Positions 59,330 to 64,000 of a stretch of DNA of 64,000 bases are shown piece by piece. Origin of the DNA: Acetatifactor aquisgranensis (GTDB lineage: Bacteria; Bacillota; Clostridia; Lachnospirales; Lachnospiraceae); contig NZ_CALPDH010000004.1 of the NCBI RefSeq assembly GCF_943193215.1, positions 186,001 through 250,000 on the forward strand, given 5' to 3'. Both the position numbers and the translations under genes were made by a program. Positions within the stretch are counted from its first letter, which is position 1; every line of letters begins with the position of its first letter. The notes under the pieces were generated by a model. That model did no database searches, was not told the origin of the DNA, and saw only the letters and a list, made by a program, of their open reading frames with translations.

Positions 59330-60023
59330 GCTTTTCTTTCTCCATCATCAGCCTGTATTTCATCTCCGCGATTTTCCAGTCTGTCTCGTTATCGATGTCC
59401 TGCACTTCCAGCTCATCGATTACCATGGGCAGGATTTCCCCCAGCATCACCTTTCTGTTCACCAGATAGCGTTCGGTTTTCATAAGGGAGAACTGCCCGG
59501 AGTCGTGATAATGGGGCACGAGGTCCTGGGAACGGGCGTCCAGGTATTCCGGATACTCAAATACCAGCCTGCCGTCCCTTACCACCATGCCCCGTTGGGG
59601 CGGAAAAGAAAACGGCACTACCGGGAGCAGCGTATCCGCGTCCGAGGCACAGAGCTGCTCCACTGCCGCCCTGAGCTTTTTGGCAGTCACAAAGGGAGCC
59701 GTGGGATAGATGCAGCAGGTCAGGTCGAAAGTCTGTCCCCGCTTTTCGTATTCCGCAAGGACTTCCAGCAGCACGTCGTTGGTGGTGGCGTAATCTCCCG
59801 CGGTCTCCTGGCTCCTGAAGAACGGCACTTCCGCGCCGTATTCCACAGCGATTCGGGCAATTTCCCCGCTCTCTGTGGACACCATGACCGTGTCGAACAC
59901 GCCTGCCTGCAGTGCGGCCTCTATGGAATATGCCAGAATTGGTTTCCCGCAGAAATCCCGGATATTTTTCTTCGGAATCCTCTTGCTGCCTCCTCTGGCG
60001 GTGATAATCGCGATTGCTCTCAT
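59319..60023 (-). CDS. pseF: Pseudaminic acid cytidylyltransferase PseF
   Basis: 234 aa. N-terminal nucleotide loop MRAIAIITARGGSKRIPKKN, then FCGKPILAYSIEAALQAGVF and TCCIYPTAPFVTAKKLRAAV; family metal and sugar contacts follow. It couples CTP to the 9-carbon acid to give CMP-Pse, the donor for the transferase. PseF is favoured over NeuA because PseG/PseH/PseI share the operon. RBS AAGGAAGG. Confidence 0.92.
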   Translation of the reverse strand: MRAIAIITARGGSKRIPKKNIRDFCGKPILAYSIEAALQAGVFDTVMVSTESGEIARIAVEYGAEVPFFRSQETAGDYATTNDVLLEVLAEYEKRGQTFDLTCCIYPTAPFVTAKKLRAAVEQLCASDADTLLPVVPFSFPPQRGMVVRDGRLVFEYPEYLDARSQDLVPHYHDSGQFSLMKTERYLVNRKVMLGEILPMVIDELEVQDIDNETDWKIAEMKYRLMMEKEKHES

Positions 60024-60043
60024 TTTAGGATACCTTCCTTTAT

Positions 60044-61114
60044 TTATATCTGTTGGTTCTGTCTGTGGATCAGAGGGTCTTCATAGGCATCCATGAAGTC
60101 CTCCCCCAGCCGGACCACCTCGTCGGCGAATTGGATCGCCTTGATTTCTGTCAGCACTGCCACTACCTTTTTGAACCTAAGCCCCGGGAAGAAATTCAGC
60201 ATCTCCATGGGGACCGTGGCGTCGAACTGCGGATATTCGGCAAATAATGTACGGTAATCCAGATTGTCCCTGGGATGGGGCTTGAGGAAGATTGTCCCCT
60301 CTTTTTCGTACATGTGGATGATGTCCCGGAAAATCCGCTCTCTCACATCCAAAGTGCACAGGGGATCCGTCAGTATCAGTATCTTGTCTTTCATGTCGGT
60401 TCCCGCGGCAATCTGTGCCTGCAGCTGGTCCATGTCTCTGATGAACGCCTGCAGAATCAGCGCCTTATCCTCTGAGGTCAGCCTGTCCGCCAGGGCCTGT
60501 CTGGACTGCTCGATATACCGGGGACAGGGATACCTGATGGCTGAGATGTCATTGACCTCCATGTCGATGCAGTACTTTCCATAGCCGTTCTGTACAAATA
60601 TCAGGTTCAGCTTCCTGGAAAGGAACGCTTTCAGCTTGAAATGCCCTCTGTTGTCATAGCGGGCGGCGTCAAAATTCTTCAGGCAGTTCAGCCCGTCCTC
60701 CAGCGCATGGTAAGGGATTTTCTTTTGATTCAGATAATATCCTATGGGGTCGGAATCGCAGTACACATAAGTGTCCCCATAGTCCCGGAAGTTCACGGGG
60801 ATATAAGGTTCTTCCAGCTTTGCGTACAATCTGGTGAAACGTATCCGGCTCCAGAGATTTCCAAGAAAGCCAGGCCCGCCGCTTCGCAGTTTTACAAGCT
60901 CCGGAAAAAAGTCCTCCCGCTTTTCATCGAATTCAATCACCTGCTCAAAAAGACCGGTGCTCTCCACCCGGTTTTTCAGATTTTCAAAGTGATTGGACAT
61001 CTTGCTGAGAACCAGAGTGGCCTGTCCCCTGTTTTCCCGGGGAAGAGCAAGCTCTTTCAAAAATGTGACATATACGTGGTAATAGGTGTGGCAGACATAA
61101 ATTCTTTCTTTCAT
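60044..61114 (-). CDS. Putative CMP-nonulosonate glycosyltransferase (GT52-like)
   Basis: 356 aa. Begins ERIYVCHTYYHVYVTFLKEL and has TYVYCDSDPIGYYLNQKKIP, with the late GTIFLKPHPRDNLDYRTLF motif (HP pair) typical of GT52 lipooligosaccharide sialyltransferases and polysialyltransferases that bind CMP-sugars. First gene of the operon, upstream of pseF. It probably transfers Pse or its derivative to flagellin or a surface polymer. Family placement is by motif only. Confidence 0.65.
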   Translation of the reverse strand: MKERIYVCHTYYHVYVTFLKELALPRENRGQATLVLSKMSNHFENLKNRVESTGLFEQVIEFDEKREDFFPELVKLRSGGPGFLGNLWSRIRFTRLYAKLEEPYIPVNFRDYGDTYVYCDSDPIGYYLNQKKIPYHALEDGLNCLKNFDAARYDNRGHFKLKAFLSRKLNLIFVQNGYGKYCIDMEVNDISAIRYPCPRYIEQSRQALADRLTSEDKALILQAFIRDMDQLQAQIAAGTDMKDKILILTDPLCTLDVRERIFRDIIHMYEKEGTIFLKPHPRDNLDYRTLFAEYPQFDATVPMEMLNFFPGLRFKKVVAVLTEIKAIQFADEVVRLGEDFMDAYEDPLIHRQNQQI

Positions 61115-61148
61115 CAGACAAAATTCCTGCCTTTCCGGTTATTCCCTG

Positions 61149-61177
61149 ATTATAACACCGGCGGTATCTCTTGTCCA
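61149..61177 (-). promoter_or_regulatory. Promoter of the pseudaminic acid operon
   Basis: Minus-strand TGGACA (plus 61172-61177), 17 bases, TATAAT (plus 61149-61154), 34 bases before the first start codon. Confidence 0.85.
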
Positions 61178-61235
61178 GTCTTTGAGCGGCTTTGGAAAGG
61201 ATTGCGCCTATGAAGAAAAGTAAGAACATCCTGGA

Positions 61236-61247
61236 GAACAAATGTTC
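61236..61247 (+). promoter_or_regulatory. LexA (SOS) box upstream of uvrB
   Basis: GAACAAATGTTC: both half-sites of GAAC-N4-GTTC are perfect. It lies just upstream of candidate uvrB promoters, either TTGAAG (61254-61259)/TAAAAT (61276-61281) or TATACA (61268-61273)/TATAAT (61291-61296). LexA would control the truncated uvrB. Confidence 0.88.
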
Positions 61248-61411
61248 TGAAAATTGAAGATTTCATCTATACAAATAAAATACTGTATGGTATAATCAGA
61301 GTTGCTTTTGTGTCATTAAATCTATTTTAATTTTACTGCATAAAGCCGAACTTTCATTCCTTTATTCTCATTGGGAACGAGATTCTTTCAACCGTTTCAT
61401 GGAGGTGATAT

Positions 61412-61738
61412 TTGGTGCAAAATGAACAAAAAACGTTCATCGAACAAAAAACGTTCATCGAACAAAAAGCGTTCAAGCTTCATTCAGAATACCAGCCTAC
61501 AGGAGATCAGCCCGCCGCCATAGCTGAGCTGGTGGAAGGCTTCAAAAAAGGCAACCAGTTCCAGACTCTGCTGGGCGTCACCGGCTCCGGCAAGACCTTC
61601 ACCATGGCCAACGTCATCGCCGCCCTGAACAAGCCCACCTTGGTCATAGCGCACAATAAGACCCTGGCCGGCCAGCTCTACGGCGAGTTCAAGGAATTTT
61701 TTCCCGAAAACGCGGTAGAATATTTCGTATCCTACTAG
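61412..61738 (+). pseudogene. uvrB: UvrB N-terminal fragment, interrupted by a mobile element
   Basis: 108 aa of the 650-plus of UvrB, the damage-verifying helicase of nucleotide excision repair. The match (LHSEYQPTGDQPAAIAELVE, Walker A LLGVTGSGKTFTMANVIAAL, KPTLVIAHNKTLAGQLYGEF) is flawless up to EYFVSY, where UvrB normally continues YDYYQPEAYVP; here TAG follows at once because foreign DNA begins. Starts: TTG at 61412 or GTG at 61415, both after GGAGGTGA. Codons 5-22 are an in-frame repeat (EQKTFI) not usual in UvrB. The rest of the gene should lie past the element. Confidence 0.95.
61424..61477 (+). repeat. Three 18-base tandem repeats in the uvrB start
   Basis: Units at 61424-61441, 61442-61459 and 61460-61477 (the last with three changes) begin with GAACAAAAAACGTTC, an imperfect palindrome of GAAC and GTTC arms with 7 bases between. 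The spacing is too wide for LexA's usual N4, but the arms are the same. Confidence 0.8.
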
Positions 61739-62017
61739 GAGTAGGCACTTCTAACCACTGTATTTAGTGTTATTTAGTCCTATTTATACCATATCTTGTG
61801 GATTGAATGGACTGTATGGACTGAAAAAACAGGGTGGAATCATAGGAATTGTGAACAAAATTCGTCGTGGAAAGTATTTTGAAAAAGAAATAGAGGCTGA
61901 TTTATGATCTACAAGACATTGAAAATTTGTCTTGTAGATTTTTTTTACAGAAAATGAGTAAACAGCAGAAACTTAATTTTCGCATCAGAAAAACTTTAAG
62001 AAATGAGGAGAAAATTC
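61739..62017. other. Left end of the element, no gene supported
   Basis: AT-rich. A frame without stops runs from about 61757 to 61905 (ending IRRGKYFEKEIEADL) but lacks a start codon with an RBS. The terminator below lies inside. Confidence 0.5.
61907..61946 (+). terminator. Strong terminator near the element's left end
   Basis: ATCTACAAGACA and TGTCTTGTAGAT form a perfect 12-bp stem, then eight Ts. It would stop transcription arriving from the uvrB promoter. Confidence 0.93.
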
Positions 62018-63175
62018 ATGTCAGAATATCAATTAGAGATCAAACAGATTGTAGATTATCCACGCTGCCGGATCTATCGGCAGTTTATCCAGAACTTAAT
62101 GGCAGACCGGAGCATTCGTACAAATGGAGGCTCCGGTCTATTTTATTATACGGTGCTCTGCAACTATGCAAACTTTCGTACCTCTTATCTTCGTATAGAC
62201 GGCATCGGCTATACGGTATATCCCGGCGAGTGGATCTGTACCGTAAAGGAACTATCTGCATGGTTCCGTACCCGTTTCCAGTGCCAGGCAGTCTCCATCC
62301 TGGACGAGCTGCAGAAACGCCACCTGATCTCCTATCTCTTTCTCGACCGTGGAAAGGTGGTCAAATATAAGATCCGTGACTGGAAAAAGCATAATACAGT
62401 ACTGGATTACAACTGTCCCTGTCAGAAAGATACAGGCTTTTTCTTTATGCCGGTTGTTGTTGCGACCGAACTGGTCAGCAGCAATCGCTGCTCAGAAATG
62501 GATATCGTTCTGGATCTGTGGATGTCCGCCGTATACAATGACAGCCAGGTGCAGGGTTCGGAGATTGGTCCGGTTGCTTACTTCCGCAATGGCACCGGCT
62601 CCCCGTTAGTGGCTTACAGTGAGATGGCTGCCCGCTGGGGCATCTCCAAAGCCACGACAGGGCGTGTGCTGAAAAAACTTGCTGATATGGACTATATTTC
62701 TCTCATGTCATTTCCCGGAAAAACAGGCAGTGTGATCTATCTGCACAGCTATCTTTCCACCATGTTCCAGATATCAGATGTTCTTGTGGATAAAGAGGAG
62801 GTTGCCATGATCCTGAAAATCAATATCACTCTGCCGGATAAAGAAGAGCCGCAGGCAGATTCTGTTGTTACTGGGTATGAGGCATGCGTTTCAGAAGAAT
62901 TATCCTGCGTTTCAAAATCAGACATGGATGCTGTTATCAGAAAAATAGCGCAAGTCCTTGATGCACAGGGAATTTCCTGTTTTCAGTGCCAGAAATCTAT
63001 ATATAAGTTATATCCTTTATCAGACGCCTGCAGGGAAGAGTATATATGTCATACACCAAAGACTGCAGTACGTTTTGGAATGGCGGTATGCTGCGGAGAA
63101 GATAAGCCGGTCTACACTTTTGAGCTGGTTCTCATGCCTGCTGAAAAGAATGAGGAAGGGGGAGAAAGAGCATGA
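62018..63175 (+). CDS. Element-encoded protein, winged-helix-like, possibly replication- or regulation-related
   Basis: 385 aa from the ATG at 62018 (GAGGAG upstream). The first 120 residues (YRQFIQNLMADRSIRTNGGS, then YTVYPGEWICTVKELSAWFR and LDELQKRHLISYLFLDRGKV) look like a winged helix with a wing hairpin; a second one may be at SPLVAYSEMAARWGISKATT and VLKKLADMDYI. Layout resembles replication-initiator-like or regulator proteins found near the ends of Lachnospiraceae mobile elements. Exact family not recognised. Overlaps the next gene by 4 bases. Confidence 0.7.
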   Translation: MSEYQLEIKQIVDYPRCRIYRQFIQNLMADRSIRTNGGSGLFYYTVLCNYANFRTSYLRIDGIGYTVYPGEWICTVKELSAWFRTRFQCQAVSILDELQKRHLISYLFLDRGKVVKYKIRDWKKHNTVLDYNCPCQKDTGFFFMPVVVATELVSSNRCSEMDIVLDLWMSAVYNDSQVQGSEIGPVAYFRNGTGSPLVAYSEMAARWGISKATTGRVLKKLADMDYISLMSFPGKTGSVIYLHSYLSTMFQISDVLVDKEEVAMILKINITLPDKEEPQADSVVTGYEACVSEELSCVSKSDMDAVIRKIAQVLDAQGISCFQCQKSIYKLYPLSDACREEYICHTPKTAVRFGMAVCCGEDKPVYTFELVLMPAEKNEEGGERA

Positions 63176-63717
63176 AAAAGAATCAGGAAGAAATGAACAT
63201 CACTGACAACCCATTGTACCATGATACCTGGAAACTGCTGAAGAAATACAGGGATGTGGTGTGGAGCCTGGAATTGTCCGTCCAGCAGGTACGGAGCCGG
63301 TTCGAGATTGAATACGGCAGTTCCATTGAGGACTTTCTGGAGTCCGTCTATGTTGCCGGGGTCGATCTGTCAGACCGCAGTATCGAACATCACGCCAAGT
63401 GCATTGAACGGAGCCACCGGATGCTGAAACTACTGGATACTTCCATCGACCTGCTCCGCACTAAACACAAGAATGGGGAGAGCTATTACTGGCTGCTGTA
63501 TTACTCTTTCCTTTCTCCACAACAGTTGCGGAATGTGGAGGAAATCATAGAGAAACTGCGCCCCCATATCCGGGATATCAGTTTCCGCACTTATTACCGT
63601 AGAAGACGGGAGGCGATTGACGCACTCAGCTCTATCTTGTGGGGGTATACATCCAAAGACAGTATCGACATTCTGGAGAAGTTCTTTCCGGATGATAAGG
63701 ATGCCAGAGAGCAATAA
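63172..63717 (+). CDS. ArpU-like phage/element regulator
   Basis: 181 aa. Helical throughout; the C terminus SFRTYYRRRREAIDALSSIL resembles the HTH of ArpU and sigma region 4-like proteins, which control late gene transcription in phages and elements. The middle (IEHHAKCIERSHRMLKLLDT) is a coiled helix. Coupled to the preceding gene by an ATGA overlap. Confidence 0.6.
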   Translation: MKKNQEEMNITDNPLYHDTWKLLKKYRDVVWSLELSVQQVRSRFEIEYGSSIEDFLESVYVAGVDLSDRSIEHHAKCIERSHRMLKLLDTSIDLLRTKHKNGESYYWLLYYSFLSPQQLRNVEEIIEKLRPHIRDISFRTYYRRRREAIDALSSILWGYTSKDSIDILEKFFPDDKDAREQ

Positions 63718-63764
63718 TAGGCAGTTACATGGCATTTATGAGAAATAAAGATTGGAGGCAATAT

Positions 63765-64000
63765 ATGATAGCATTGACTGAGGATGAGAAAAGGATGGTC
63801 TTTCAGCTGGAGGGCTGCCGCCGATATGATGTGATACAGGAGATTGCTGTGTTGTGTCGGTATACCCGTGACCATGACAAAAAGGATGTGGCAGAAAATC
63901 TCTTAAAGAAGCTGCGTGAACTTTCGGAGGATGACTGCAGAGAGCTGATCTGTGATGTTCAGAGAAATTATCACTCGCCATGGAAAGCAAGAACCGTTGG
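63765..64000 (+). CDS. Element protein of unknown function (3' end beyond the window)
   Basis: At least 78 residues, starting MIALTEDEKRMVFQLEGCRR; TTGGAGG lies upstream of the ATG. Helical and charged, with no motif recognised. The frame is still open at the window end. Probably co-transcribed with the two genes before it (47-base gap). Confidence 0.65.
   Translation, partial: MIALTEDEKRMVFQLEGCRRYDVIQEIAVLCRYTRDHDKKDVAENLLKKLRELSEDDCRELICDVQRNYHSPWKARTV

Larger units (their letters stand above)
61731..64000. mobile_element. Left part of an integrated element disrupting uvrB
   Basis: Chromosomal uvrB sequence ends at about CCTACTA (61737). CCTACT-AGG-AGTAGG (61731-61745) forms an inverted repeat right on the junction, a possible attachment core. 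Inside: a gene-poor 270-base end with a strong terminator, then three plus-strand genes of element type, with codon use unlike the housekeeping genes. No integrase is in view; it should be at the other end, beyond the window. Integrative conjugative or mobilisable element is most likely. Confidence 0.8.

Noticed and set aside
61757..61905. Stop-free frame at the left end of the element, ending IRRGKYFEKEIEADL
   Set aside because: No start codon with an RBS and no recognisable homology; only about 50 codons in AT-rich DNA.
1..64000. CRISPR array or cas genes
   Set aside because: No regular repeat-spacer pattern was seen; the repeats found are short tandem or inverted ones.

Overview
The window reads as chromosomal DNA of a Gram-positive, anaerobic-type Firmicute, most likely a Lachnospiraceae (Clostridia). 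The evidence is the order and content of the conserved blocks (hrcA-grpE-dnaK-dnaJ behind a CIRCE element; ireB-ruvX-DUF1292-fur-rnj-mltG-like-OMT-U32; ftsE-ftsX-M23-S41), strong AGGAGG-type ribosome binding sites, type III glutamine synthetase and a LexA box of the GAAC-N4-GTTC type. The genes are moderately GC-rich, with several AT-rich islands that look acquired. No rRNA and no CRISPR array were seen; there is one tRNA (Gln, CTG).

Region by region. 1-4.5 kb: an SRAP-type DNA-protein crosslink peptidase, then an AT-rich acquired patch with an isolated minimal nucleotidyltransferase, two tiny ORFs and a TetR-ABC exporter operon with a clear promoter and operator-like repeat. 4.5-9.2 kb (minus): a Y-family polymerase with a LexA box inside its promoter plus a small downstream partner, then a solute-binding lipoprotein co-transcribed with a chemoreceptor but no permease. 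9.2-13.4 kb: an ABC exporter remnant, an aminotransferase, patatin, UppP and a histone-tail-like DUF6465 protein. 13.4-18.7 kb: the HrcA/CIRCE heat-shock cluster. 18.8-20.8 kb: a secreted His-rich repeat protein, an ECF-type sigma factor and an RsgI-like anti-sigma factor with a His-rich extracellular tail. 21-28 kb: an O-antigen-ligase-like protein, then prmA, rsmE, a cysteine desulfurase and thiI. 28-38 kb: MtaB, the ireB to U32 housekeeping run, and glutamine synthetase III behind a leader terminator.

38-41 kb: a GT-C-like membrane protein, tRNA-Gln, and a decayed transposase flanked by two copies of a terminator-like repeat. 41-47 kb: a PHP hydrolase pair, an M17 peptidase, a CPBP protease, an acyl-ACP thioesterase, CvfB and YjfB. 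47.5-53 kb: a CdaR-like regulator, then ftsE-ftsX with an EnvC-like M23 hydrolase and an S41 protease, a coherent cell-wall division module. 53-54.7 kb: a frameshifted GT-C membrane protein.

54.7-61.2 kb (minus): a seven-gene operon from one promoter to one terminator. It encodes a GT52-like transferase, PseF, an FkbH-like HAD/acyltransferase, an acyl carrier protein, PseH, PseI and PseG. PseB and PseC are missing from the window. The FkbH/ACP pair suggests a sugar carrying a glyceryl-type or other ACP-borne acyl group.

61.2-64 kb: uvrB with a perfect LexA box upstream is cut after about 108 codons by the left end of a mobile element that runs off the window. The element carries a winged-helix-like protein, an ArpU-like protein and a partial ORF. 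An SOS repair gene is therefore interrupted by an element that might restore it by excision.
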